Origin: G016756615 sp050958605
GTDB lineage: Bacteria > Pseudomonadota > Alphaproteobacteria > Rhizobiales > Rhizobiaceae
DNA length: 64,000 bases
Assembly: GCF_050958605.1 (NCBI RefSeq)
Contig: NZ_JBJHDO010000001.1
Span: 992,001-1,056,000, forward strand
Direction: 5' to 3'
The notes under the pieces are model-generated. The model saw only the letters and a list, made by a program, of their open reading frames with translations. It was not told where the DNA came from and ran no database searches. How positions within the stretch are numbered: position 1 is the first letter of the stretch; each line of letters begins with the position of its first letter. Shown here one piece after another: positions 26,207 to 34,291 of this stretch. The position numbers were made by a program, and so were the translations under genes.

Positions 26207-26221
26207 GGTAATAAAACTACA
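26207..26221 (+). promoter_or_regulatory. Candidate RpiR-family operator
   Basis: GGTAATAAAACTACA is an imperfect palindrome with arms GTAAT and ACTAC around AAA. It resembles the TGTAAT-N3-ATTACA operator of the RpiR-family regulator HexR. It sits about 32 bases before the enolase-superfamily gene, next to a TTGACA hexamer at 26197. Inference from resemblance only. Confidence 0.45.
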
Positions 26222-26252
26222 TCCTTCCTATTAGCCTTGCTCCGGGGGGATC

Positions 26253-27401
26253 ATGCCGATAGCCGACAAGACCATCGTTTCCTTTCGCTTCGACGAAGTG
26301 ATCGTGCCGGCGCATAAGGGTGTCATCAATTCGGACAGCCTGGCCAAGCCCCTCCATATGCTTCCGGTCGGCGGAAAGGCGGCGTGGAGCACCCAGTTCG
26401 ACGAGCTCCCGAAACTCGTCCTGCGCATGACGCTGGCCGACGGAACGGTGGGACTGGGCGAGTTCTACCGTGACCATGAATGGCCGCGCATCGAGGCGAT
26501 CTGCGCCAATCTGCTCGGCCGATCAATCATGGAGCTGCCGCTGCAGGAGCTGCCGTTACCGCTCTGCCGTGAATATGACGGTTTCGAATGCGCGATCTGG
26601 GATGCTGCCGCAAAGTCCCTCGGCATTCCCCTGCATCGGCTTCTCGGCGGCGCTATTCGCGATCGCGTCCCCGTCAGCGCCTGGTCCAGCCACCGCACCA
26701 TGGACGAAGTCGGCCTCTGGGTGAAACGCTACCACGACCAGGGCTACAAGGTGATCAAGTTCAAATGCGATCTCGAGGACGACGTAGCGGGGTGGTGCGA
26801 GGAGATCAAGCGGCACGCTCCGGGAATGAAGGTGATCTTCGACCCGAACCAGCGCTGGGAAAATTCCGGCAACGCCCGACGCATCATTCGCGAGTTGGAA
26901 GCCGTCGGCAACGTGCTCCTTCTCGAGGATCCGCTGCCGCGTTGGATGCTGCTGGACTTCGCCGAGCTTCGCCGCTTCTCTTCCATCCCCATCGTCCTGC
27001 ACGTCTCCCTGCCGTACGTCTACCAGGGGCAGCGGCCGCATGATGCCATCAACGCTATCGCCCACAACGCCATCGATGGGTTCAATTTCAACGGGGGCTT
27101 CGCCAAGTTCCAGGCACTCGATCACATCGCCTCCACCGCTGGGGTCTATTGCTGGCATGGGTCGGAAGTCGACCTCGGCATTCTGGAGGCGATGTATGTG
27201 CATCAATCGGCGGCAGCGAAGAGCTGCGTATGGCCCGGCGACATCTTCGGCCGCATGATCCGCTCGCACGATCTTCTGGCAAATCCGCTCACATTCGAAC
27301 CGCCCTATGTGCGCATCCCTGGTGACGGTCCAGGGCTGGGCGTCAGGCTAGATGAGGCTGCCGTCACCCGGTTCCGCACTTCCGAGCGCACGATCGGCTG
27401 A
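26253..27401 (+). CDS. Enolase-superfamily protein, mandelate racemase/muconate lactonizing type
   Basis: The 382-residue protein has an N-terminal capping domain and a TIM barrel with catalytic pieces of the mandelate racemase group: the K-x-K base at Lys169/Lys171 (IKFKCDLE), metal ligands Asp197 (IFDPNQRW) and Glu225 (LLEDPLP), and the Asp-His dyad at Asp275 and His302 (CWHGSEVD). The third metal ligand, normally Glu or Asp, is replaced: the position reads IPIVLHVS, with His250. The family abstracts a proton alpha to a carboxylate, usually to dehydrate or epimerise a sugar acid. The substrate here is unknown. It is the first structural gene after the RpiR regulator and ends 8 bases before the amidohydrolase. 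Confidence 0.88.
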   Translation: MPIADKTIVSFRFDEVIVPAHKGVINSDSLAKPLHMLPVGGKAAWSTQFDELPKLVLRMTLADGTVGLGEFYRDHEWPRIEAICANLLGRSIMELPLQELPLPLCREYDGFECAIWDAAAKSLGIPLHRLLGGAIRDRVPVSAWSSHRTMDEVGLWVKRYHDQGYKVIKFKCDLEDDVAGWCEEIKRHAPGMKVIFDPNQRWENSGNARRIIRELEAVGNVLLLEDPLPRWMLLDFAELRRFSSIPIVLHVSLPYVYQGQRPHDAINAIAHNAIDGFNFNGGFAKFQALDHIASTAGVYCWHGSEVDLGILEAMYVHQSAAAKSCVWPGDIFGRMIRSHDLLANPLTFEPPYVRIPGDGPGLGVRLDEAAVTRFRTSERTIG

Positions 27402-27409
27402 GGTATCCT

Positions 27410-28171
27410 ATGCGCTGGGAGAAGCTCACCACCAACGAGTTCGCCGGGCTCGACCGCTCGATTCCCGTGGTCGTCAACGTCGCCGCTATTGAGCAGCACG
27501 GCCCGCATCTGACCATCGATACAGACGCCACGATCGGCGCCCATTTCCTGGAGAGGCTCGATGAGCGCATGGGCGACAGGGTCCTGATCCTGCCGCAAGT
27601 CAAGGTGTGCTGCTCCGAACATCACATGGAATTTCCGGGCACGCTCAGCGTGCGCCACGAGACCTTCCTCGCCTATGTCGGCGACATGCTGGACAGCGTC
27701 GCGCGGCACGGTTTCACGAATATCGTGATCTTCAACAGCCATGGCGGCAACCAGGCCGTCGGGCAGGTGCTGCTCGAGAGGTTCGGGTCGAGCCACCGCA
27801 ATTGCCATGTCGCCATGCTGACCTGGTGGCGGCTTGCCGCACCGGAACTTGAAACCATTCGCGAGACCGGCTTTGCCGGTGTGAACCATGCCTGCGAATT
27901 CGAGACCTCGCTGATGCTCCTTGCCGCGCCCGACGACGTGCGGCGCGAGTTGGTCGGCGGGATGTCCTATGTGGAGACACATGATTGGGCGAATGCCGAC
28001 ATGATCCGCGCCAGCCGCGGTGCGCTTTTCCGCACCATGTACGAAATGTCGGGCGGAACGGGCGTGGTCGGCGATCCGTCGAGCGCGACCGTGGAAAAGG
28101 GGCAGCGCATCAGCGATGCTGTGCTGACCCAGGTGGAACGCGTCGTCACATCGCTGGCCAAGACCGGCTAA
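27410..28171 (+). CDS. Creatininase-family amidohydrolase
   Basis: The 253-residue cytosolic protein shows the dinuclear metal site of the creatininase family: EQHGPHLTIDTD near residue 28, the HHMEFPGTLS segment, HGGNQ near residue 113, and a Glu in the ACEFETSLML stretch. Members open cyclic or linear amides, for example creatinine, or act on formamide-type intermediates in cofactor pathways. Its position between an enolase-superfamily enzyme and a peptide-type importer suggests a small amide or lactam intermediate. Creatinine itself is not indicated, as no creatinase or sarcosine oxidase genes are near. Confidence 0.88.
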   Translation: MRWEKLTTNEFAGLDRSIPVVVNVAAIEQHGPHLTIDTDATIGAHFLERLDERMGDRVLILPQVKVCCSEHHMEFPGTLSVRHETFLAYVGDMLDSVARHGFTNIVIFNSHGGNQAVGQVLLERFGSSHRNCHVAMLTWWRLAAPELETIRETGFAGVNHACEFETSLMLLAAPDDVRRELVGGMSYVETHDWANADMIRASRGALFRTMYEMSGGTGVVGDPSSATVEKGQRISDAVLTQVERVVTSLAKTG

Positions 28172-28229
28172 GGCAAGATGCGGTTTCGACGGAAGCGATA
28201 GCGTTTTCGGGCTTCAGAAGGGAGGATAC

Positions 28230-29756
28230 ATGTTGAAAAAATTGACCGTCGCGGCATTCGCCGGCGTGAGCATGCTGGTTGCCGCATATGCCCAGGCGCA
28301 GGAGCGCGGCGGCGTCGTCAATGTCGCGACGATCGGCGAGCTCACGACGCTCGACCCGATGACGGCCACCGGCGATCTGCTCGGCATGGTGACGCAGCAT
28401 TTCTTCGAGACGCTCTACACCTTCGACAAGAACTGGAACGTCGCGCCGTTGCTTGCCGAGGCGCTGCCGGAAGTCTCTGCCGACGGCAAGGTCCATACGA
28501 TCAAGCTTCGCCAGGGCATCACTTTCCACGACGGCAGCGCGATGACGTCGGAAGACGTGGTCGCTTCGCTCAAGCGCTGGCTCGCTGTCGCATCACGCGG
28601 CAAGCTGGTCGCGGCCAATCTGGAAAAGCTCGAAGCCGTCGACGACTACACGATCGAGCTGACGCTCAAGCAGCCTTTCGCGCCACTGGCCGTGCTTCTG
28701 GCCTTCAACAATTCCGCGGCCGTCGTGCTTCCCTCCGAGAAGATCGCGGAGACGCTGTCGGAATATGTCGGCACAGGCCCCTACATGATCAAGGAGCGCA
28801 AGCCGGACCAGTATCTGCAGCTCGTCCGTTTCGATGGCTACAAGGCCCGCGAGGGAGAGCCGGACGGCTTCGGCGGTGCGCGCAAGCAATATCTCGACGA
28901 GATCCGCTTCGTGCCGGTACCGGACGCCAACACCCGTGTCGAGGGTGCCATCGCCGGACAGTACGACTATGCCGACCTGCTGCCGGCCGAAGCCTTCGAT
29001 CGCCTCAACGGCCAGGCCAAGACCGAGCCTCTCGTGCTGAAGTCGTTCGGCTGGCCGATGTTCATCATGAACAACAAGGAAGGCATGATGACCACGGTCG
29101 GTATGCGCAAAGCCGTCCAGGCCGCGCTGAACGCCGAGGACATGCTGGCCGCCGCCTTCGGCAAGCCAGAATTCTACACCGTCGACGGCGCTCTTTACCC
29201 TGAGGGTTATCAATGGCGCACCGATGCAGGTGTCGACGCCTACAATATTGGAGATCCGGAAAAGGCGAAGGCACTCGCAACCGAAGCCGGTTACGATGGC
29301 AAGCCGATCCGTATCCTCACCAGCCGGCAATACGAGTTCCACTACAAGATGGCACAGGTGGCCGCCGAATACCTGAAGATGGCGGGCTTCGCGGTCCAGC
29401 TCGACGTCGTGGACTGGGCAACGCTGGTGCAGCGCCGCGCGGAGCCGGCCCTGTGGGACATCTTCATCACGCACAGCCCCTTCCTGCCGGATCCTGCGCT
29501 GATCGCACCGCTTCCGGCATCCTACCCGGGCTGGTGGGCGAGCGAGGAGAAGGAAAAGCTCCTCGTCGCGCTCAATACGGAAATGGATGCTCAGAAGCGT
29601 GTTGCGATATGGTCTGATCTTCAGAAGCTGATTTACGACGAGGCGCCTTTCTACAAGGTCGGCGATTTCAGCGCGCTCTCTGCGAAGTCACCCCGCCTGC
29701 AGGGCTTTACCCCCTCGGCATGGCCTTTCTTCTGGAACGCGCATCTCGGCAAGTAA
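28230..29756 (+). CDS. ABC transporter substrate-binding protein, peptide/nickel (SBP_bac_5) family
   Basis: The 508-residue periplasmic receptor has a Sec signal (MLKKLTVAAFAGVSMLVAAYAQA) and the SBP_bac_5 fold, seen in LTTLDPMTATGD, YTFDKNWNVAPLLAEALPEVSADG, VRFDGYKAREG and a C-terminal SAWPFFWNAHLG. Members of this group bind short peptides, glutathione, opines or other modified amino acids. GGGAGG precedes the ATG. It is the first gene of a complete Dpp/Opp importer; a hairpin lies between it and the first permease gene, a common way to keep the receptor in excess. Confidence 0.95.
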   Translation: MLKKLTVAAFAGVSMLVAAYAQAQERGGVVNVATIGELTTLDPMTATGDLLGMVTQHFFETLYTFDKNWNVAPLLAEALPEVSADGKVHTIKLRQGITFHDGSAMTSEDVVASLKRWLAVASRGKLVAANLEKLEAVDDYTIELTLKQPFAPLAVLLAFNNSAAVVLPSEKIAETLSEYVGTGPYMIKERKPDQYLQLVRFDGYKAREGEPDGFGGARKQYLDEIRFVPVPDANTRVEGAIAGQYDYADLLPAEAFDRLNGQAKTEPLVLKSFGWPMFIMNNKEGMMTTVGMRKAVQAALNAEDMLAAAFGKPEFYTVDGALYPEGYQWRTDAGVDAYNIGDPEKAKALATEAGYDGKPIRILTSRQYEFHYKMAQVAAEYLKMAGFAVQLDVVDWATLVQRRAEPALWDIFITHSPFLPDPALIAPLPASYPGWWASEEKEKLLVALNTEMDAQKRVAIWSDLQKLIYDEAPFYKVGDFSALSAKSPRLQGFTPSAWPFFWNAHLGK

Positions 29757-29775
29757 CGCCAAATGGCGATAAGGC

Positions 29776-29802
29776 CCTCGGCGCGGCGTTGCTGCGCCGA
29801 GG
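29776..29802 (+). repeat. Intercistronic stem-loop after the binding-protein gene
   Basis: CCTCGGCGC pairs perfectly with GCGCCGAGG around a nine-base loop. It lies between the binding-protein stop and the permease start and lacks a U-run, so it probably stabilises the upstream mRNA or attenuates read-through. Confidence 0.7.
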
Positions 29803-29821
29803 ACCGAAGGGGAGCCGATCG

Positions 29822-30763
29822 ATGACACGATACGTGCTGCAACGCCTTCTCGGTATGCTGACGGTGATGTTTACCGTGGTCACGATCGTTTTTGTCATCG
29901 TGCGCGTGGCGCCCGGCGATCCGGCGGCCGTCATGCTTGGCCCCGACGCGACGGCGGCGGACATCGAGGCGCTGCGAATTCGTCTAGGCCTCGACCAGCC
30001 CCTGCCTGTCCAGTATCTTTATTTTCTGGCGCAACTCGGCCGTGGCGACCTGGGCCATTCGATTTTTCTCGACATGCCGGTGGCGAGCGCACTGCTGGAG
30101 CGAGCCGAACCGACTTTTTTCCTGACCCTGTTCGCGATGCTGATCGCCAGCGCGATCGCGCTCCCCGTCGGTATACTGTCCGCCTATAGGCGCGGCACCT
30201 TTTTCGACCAGTCGATCACGACCCTCACGATGCTTGCAGCAAGCATCCCGAGTTTCTGGCTCGGCCTGATCCTGATCCAGCTCTTCGCGGTGCGGCTGGG
30301 CTGGTTCCCGGTCGCCGGCTACGGAGGACCGGACGCATCCTTCCTGACGAGGCTCAGTCATCTCGTGCTTCCCGCGACGGCCCTGGGCATCGTGTCGTCG
30401 GCCCTCATCACCCGCTTCACCCGGGCTTCCATGCTGGACGTTCTTAATGACGACTATGTGCGTACAGCGCGGTCGAAAGGCATGGGGGAACTGAGGGTCG
30501 TCATGAAACACGCCTTCAAGAATGCCTTGATTCCCGTTCTCACTGTGATCGGTCTCACCGCCGCGCTGCTGGTCTCGGGCGCCGTCGTCACGGAGACGGT
30601 CTTCAGCCTGCCCGGCGTGGGCAATCTCGTGGTTTCGGCCGTTCTCAGGCGCGACTATCCGGTCATCCAGGGAGCCTTGCTCGTGATCGCGGCGATCTAT
30701 GTGCTGATCAATTTCGGAATCGACATGCTCTATCTCCTGATAGACCCACGGGTGCGCTATTAA
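29822..30763 (+). CDS. ABC transporter permease, DppB type
   Basis: The 313-residue inner-membrane permease has about six hydrophobic helices and begins MTRYVLQRLLGMLTVMFTVV, the usual DppB start with FVIVRVAPGDPA after it. The EAA loop is present as YVRTARSKGMGELRVVMKHAFKNAL. GGGGAG precedes the ATG by eight bases; the frame is open further upstream through the binding-protein end but that part is shadow. The stop TAA shares its last A with the ATG of the second permease. Confidence 0.95.
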   Translation: MTRYVLQRLLGMLTVMFTVVTIVFVIVRVAPGDPAAVMLGPDATAADIEALRIRLGLDQPLPVQYLYFLAQLGRGDLGHSIFLDMPVASALLERAEPTFFLTLFAMLIASAIALPVGILSAYRRGTFFDQSITTLTMLAASIPSFWLGLILIQLFAVRLGWFPVAGYGGPDASFLTRLSHLVLPATALGIVSSALITRFTRASMLDVLNDDYVRTARSKGMGELRVVMKHAFKNALIPVLTVIGLTAALLVSGAVVTETVFSLPGVGNLVVSAVLRRDYPVIQGALLVIAAIYVLINFGIDMLYLLIDPRVRY

Positions 30764-31623
30764 TGTCCGCCTTGCCCGCCAGCACGGATGCTCCGCGCAT
30801 TTCGAGGCTCGTCCTGCAGCGCAAGACGCTCGCTATCGGTCTCGCCATCATATTGGCGATCACACTGCTTGCCGTGCTTGCGCCGTTGGTCGCGCCCTAT
30901 TCGCCAAGCAAGCTGTCGATCGTGAATCGACTCAAGCCGCCAAGCGCCCAGTGGTTCTTCGGCACGGACGAGTTCGGCAGGGATGTTTTCAGCCGCACCA
31001 TCTATGCAGGCCAACTGTCGTTGCTCGTCGGCGCCGCATCGACTGCGCTCGCGGGGATCGTCGGCATCACGCTCGGCATCATGGCGGGTTTTTTCCGCAA
31101 GGCCGATGCGATCCTGTCGCGTGTCGTCGATGCGATGATGGCTTTCCCCGATATCCTGCTGGCGATCGCGCTTGTCGCGGCACTCGGACCGTCGCTTCCC
31201 ACAGTCATCGTTGCGCTCGGCATCGTCTATGCGCCCCGCCTTGCGCGTATCGTGCGCGCTTCCACGCTGGTGATCCGCGAACTGCCCTATGTCGAGGCGG
31301 CGCGCGCGCTCGGCGTGCCGACATGGCGCATCATGACCCGGCACGTCCTGCGCAATCTCGTTTCTCCGATTCTCGTTCAGGCGACCTTCATCTTTGCCTA
31401 CGCCATGCTGGCCGAAGCCGGCCTCTCCTTTCTCGGTGTTGGCGTCAGCCCGGAAATTCCGACGTGGGGCACGATGATCGCCGCGGGCCGCCAATATATC
31501 GGCCAGGCCGACTGGATGACGATCTTTCCGGGCCTTGCGATCGTCCTCACCGTTCTTTCACTGCAATTGGTCGGTGACGGGCTGCGCGACCTTCTCGACC
31601 CGCGCTTGAGAAAAGACCTTTGA
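30763..31623 (+). CDS. ABC transporter permease, DppC type
   Basis: The 286-residue permease has five or six hydrophobic segments, an N-terminal OppC-type start (LVLQRKTLAIGLAIILA), the motif FFGTDEFGRDVFSRTIYAG, and an EAA loop (YVEAARALGVPTWRIMTRHVL). It forms a heterodimer with the DppB-type permease. It overlaps that gene by one base and is followed directly by the first ATPase gene. Confidence 0.95.
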   Translation: MSALPASTDAPRISRLVLQRKTLAIGLAIILAITLLAVLAPLVAPYSPSKLSIVNRLKPPSAQWFFGTDEFGRDVFSRTIYAGQLSLLVGAASTALAGIVGITLGIMAGFFRKADAILSRVVDAMMAFPDILLAIALVAALGPSLPTVIVALGIVYAPRLARIVRASTLVIRELPYVEAARALGVPTWRIMTRHVLRNLVSPILVQATFIFAYAMLAEAGLSFLGVGVSPEIPTWGTMIAAGRQYIGQADWMTIFPGLAIVLTVLSLQLVGDGLRDLLDPRLRKDL

Positions 31624-31625
31624 TC

Positions 31626-32675
31626 ATGGTCTTTTCCGCACCCACCACTTCCCAATCCGCGACGATAGTCGACGAGGACATCGTCCTGCGCGCCGAGAAC
31701 CTGCGCACTCATTTCATCGCGGGGTCGCGCACGGCCAAATCGGTCGATGGTGTCACGCTGACGGTCCGCCGTGGCCAGACACTCGCGGTCGTCGGCGAGT
31801 CCGGTTCGGGAAAATCCGTCACAAGCCTTTCAATCATGCGGCTGCTGTCGCAACCCGGAAGGATCGTCGGCGGGCAGTTGCTCTACCGCATGCGGGATGG
31901 TGCGGTAGTCGACATTGCGACTCTCAGCGAGAAGCGCATGCGCGCCATTCGCGGCAAGGAGATCGCCATGATCTTTCAGGAGCCTATGACAAGCCTCAAT
32001 CCGCTTTTCACCATAGGCGACCAGATCATGGAGATGATCCGCCTGCATGAGCCGATTGGGAGGGCCGAGGCTCGGATACGGGCCAGGCATATGCTGGAGC
32101 TGGTAGAGATCCCGGCGGCGGAAAAGCGTCTCGACCAATATCCTCATGAGATGTCGGGCGGCATGCGCCAGCGGGTGATGATCGCGCTTGCCCTTTCATG
32201 CAACCCGGCGCTGCTGATCGCGGACGAGCCGACCACGGCGCTCGACGTGACCATACAGGCGCAGATCCTGGACCTGATGCGCCGGCTCCAGCGAGAGATC
32301 GGCATGAGCATTCTGTTCGTCACGCACAATCTGGGCGTCGTGGCCGAGATCGCCCACGAGGTCGCGGTCATGTATGCCGGCCGCGTCGTGGAGCAAGCGC
32401 CCGTGCAGGACCTCTTCGCAAGACCGCGCCACCCCTACACCAACGGTTTGCTTGCCTGCATCCCCGATCCAAAACGTGACCGCGCCGAGGACGGGACGCG
32501 GCGCATGCTCAACCCGATCCCCGGCAGCGTGCCAAGCGTGCTGGCGCTGCCAATAGGCTGCGCTTTCGCGCCTCGTTGCCCCTTGAACGAGACGCGCTGC
32601 GAAACCGAGCTTCCGCCTCTGCTGGAAGCTTCCTCCACACATCTTACCCGCTGCTGGAGGCACGAACTCCTTTGA
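31626..32675 (+). CDS. ABC transporter ATP-binding protein, DppD type
   Basis: The 349-residue ATPase energises import. Walker A is GESGSGKS, the signature SGGMRQR, and Walker B LLIADEPTTALD, followed by the oligopeptide-type C-terminal domain with CAFAPRCPLNETRC, which in relatives carries an Fe-S or zinc-like Cys cluster. A TTG two codons upstream (31620) overlapping the previous stop is an alternative start. The gene is the third component of the importer and overlaps the partner ATPase by four bases. Confidence 0.94.
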   Translation: MVFSAPTTSQSATIVDEDIVLRAENLRTHFIAGSRTAKSVDGVTLTVRRGQTLAVVGESGSGKSVTSLSIMRLLSQPGRIVGGQLLYRMRDGAVVDIATLSEKRMRAIRGKEIAMIFQEPMTSLNPLFTIGDQIMEMIRLHEPIGRAEARIRARHMLELVEIPAAEKRLDQYPHEMSGGMRQRVMIALALSCNPALLIADEPTTALDVTIQAQILDLMRRLQREIGMSILFVTHNLGVVAEIAHEVAVMYAGRVVEQAPVQDLFARPRHPYTNGLLACIPDPKRDRAEDGTRRMLNPIPGSVPSVLALPIGCAFAPRCPLNETRCETELPPLLEASSTHLTRCWRHELL

Positions 32676-33676
32676 CCGACGTGAACCAAGCCCGGCCGCG
32701 AGAGGATATCCTGCTGTCCGTCCGTGGCCTCAGCAAGCAGTTTCCCACCAAGAGCGGCGCGGTGAGGGCGGTCGAGGATATTTCCTTCGACGTCAGGCGC
32801 GGCCAGATCGTCGGCATCGTGGGCGAGTCCGGCTCCGGCAAGACGACGGCCGGAAGGTGCGTGCTGCGCTTGGTCGAACCCTCGTCGGGCGAGGCCGTCT
32901 TCGACGGCGTCGATATCTTCAAGCTGCCGGAGAAGAGCCTGCGCGCCTATCGCCGGCGTATGCAGATCATATTCCAGGACCCGTATTCGAGCCTCAATCC
33001 GCGCATGCGCGTCGGCGAGATCATCGGCGAGGCGATCGATACGCATGGGCTGGCGAGGGGCGCAGCGCGGAAGCAGCGCATAGACGAGCTGTTGGCGCGC
33101 GTCGGACTGTCACCGGAGCACGCACGCCGTTATCCCAACGAGTTCTCAGGCGGCCAGCGCCAGCGCATCGGCATAGCCCGGGCACTGGCTGTGGAACCCG
33201 AATTGATCATTGCCGACGAGCCGGTGTCGGCTCTCGATGTGTCGGTGCAGGCCCAGGTGCTGAACCTGATCCAGGAGCTCCAGCGGGAATTGGGCCTGTC
33301 GATGATCTTCATTTCGCACGACCTTACGGTGGTCGAATATCTCTGCGACGAGATCGTGGTGCTCTACCTCGGGCGGATCATGGAGCAGGGGCCGGCGCGC
33401 TCCGTTTACGCGCGGCCGCGTCATCCCTACACGAGGGCGCTTCTCGCCACCGCGCCGGTACCGGATCCGAATGTGCGGCGCGAACGAGTGATCCTGCAAG
33501 GCGATATTCCGAGCCCGCTCGATCCGCCGTCCGGCTGTGTCTTCCGTACTCGTTGCCGATATGCGCTTCCCGCCTGCGCGGAAAAGGTGCCTTCCCGCGA
33601 AGTGGTGGGTCTCGGTCACAGTGTGGCTTGTATCCGTCAGGCGGAGTTGCAAGCAAGCTGCGAGGAAATCCAATGA
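32672..33676 (+). CDS. ABC transporter ATP-binding protein, DppF/OppF type
   Basis: The 334-residue partner ATPase shows Walker A GESGSGKTTAGR, signature SGGQRQR, Walker B LIIADEPVSALD, and a C-terminal CVFRTRCRYALPAC cluster. The TTG start sits in a TTGA overlap with the previous stop. The open frame continues upstream inside the DppD gene without meaning. It is followed by RidA with an ATGA overlap. Confidence 0.93.
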   Translation: MTDVNQARPREDILLSVRGLSKQFPTKSGAVRAVEDISFDVRRGQIVGIVGESGSGKTTAGRCVLRLVEPSSGEAVFDGVDIFKLPEKSLRAYRRRMQIIFQDPYSSLNPRMRVGEIIGEAIDTHGLARGAARKQRIDELLARVGLSPEHARRYPNEFSGGQRQRIGIARALAVEPELIIADEPVSALDVSVQAQVLNLIQELQRELGLSMIFISHDLTVVEYLCDEIVVLYLGRIMEQGPARSVYARPRHPYTRALLATAPVPDPNVRRERVILQGDIPSPLDPPSGCVFRTRCRYALPACAEKVPSREVVGLGHSVACIRQAELQASCEEIQ

Positions 33677-34131
33677 GCCCCTATGACCGGCTGGCAGAAC
33701 TCGGCCTGGCCCTGCCGCCATTGCCGGGCCCTGTCGCGAATTACGTCCCGTTCGTACGCGAGGGCGACATGATCTACCTGTCGGGGCAGGGCCCGCGCGA
33801 GGCGGACGGCACCTTTCGCACCGGCAAGGTAGGCGCCGAGATCGACGTGGAGCAGGCCTATGAAGATGCGAGGCTTACCGGCCTCAATCTTCTGGCGGTG
33901 CTGCATAAGGCGATCGGCGATCTCTCGAGAGTGCGCCGCGTGGTCAAGCTGCTCGGCATGGTCAATGCGGTGCCCGATTTCCGCTCGCACCCGCAGGTCA
34001 TCAATGGCTGCTCGGACCTGCTGGTGGCGGTTTTCGGCGAGAAGGGGCACCATGCCCGCTCCGCCGTCGGCCTCGGCTCGCTGCCGGAAAACATTACCGT
34101 CGAGGTCGAGGCTATCGTTGTTGTAGATTGA
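33673..34131 (+). CDS. RidA/YjgF-family enamine/imine deaminase
   Basis: The 152-residue protein has the RidA fold: YLSGQGPREADGTF, GEKGHHARSAVGLGSLPENITVEVEAIVVVD, with the Arg in HARSAVG typical of imine hydrolysis. Rid proteins destroy reactive 2-aminoacrylate-type imines released by PLP or dehydratase enzymes; this longer subclass is often found in catabolic operons. The ATGA overlap with the ABC ATPase ties it to the operon. It suggests that the imported substrate is nitrogenous and passes through an imine or enamine, in agreement with the amidohydrolase. Confidence 0.9.
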   Translation: MSPYDRLAELGLALPPLPGPVANYVPFVREGDMIYLSGQGPREADGTFRTGKVGAEIDVEQAYEDARLTGLNLLAVLHKAIGDLSRVRRVVKLLGMVNAVPDFRSHPQVINGCSDLLVAVFGEKGHHARSAVGLGSLPENITVEVEAIVVVD

Positions 34132-34217
34132 CACTGCAGCGAGGATGCCCGACCACAGCCCGCCGCGACGCGGTTGCGCTCCGACTCTCGGCCGTTACCG
34201 ATCGGATTCACCCAGTG

Positions 34218-34247
34218 AGGTCGCGATCGGCGCCCTGATCGCGACCT
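34218..34247 (+). terminator. Stem-loop between convergent RidA and ALDH genes
   Basis: AGGTCGCGATC pairs perfectly with GATCGCGACCT around an eight-base loop. It is in the short convergent gap and probably ends both transcripts, though no U-run follows on either strand. Confidence 0.6.
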
Positions 34248-34291
34248 GCCCAAGCTCACATGCCGATATGTTGCGCGCAGGCGCTCGACGC

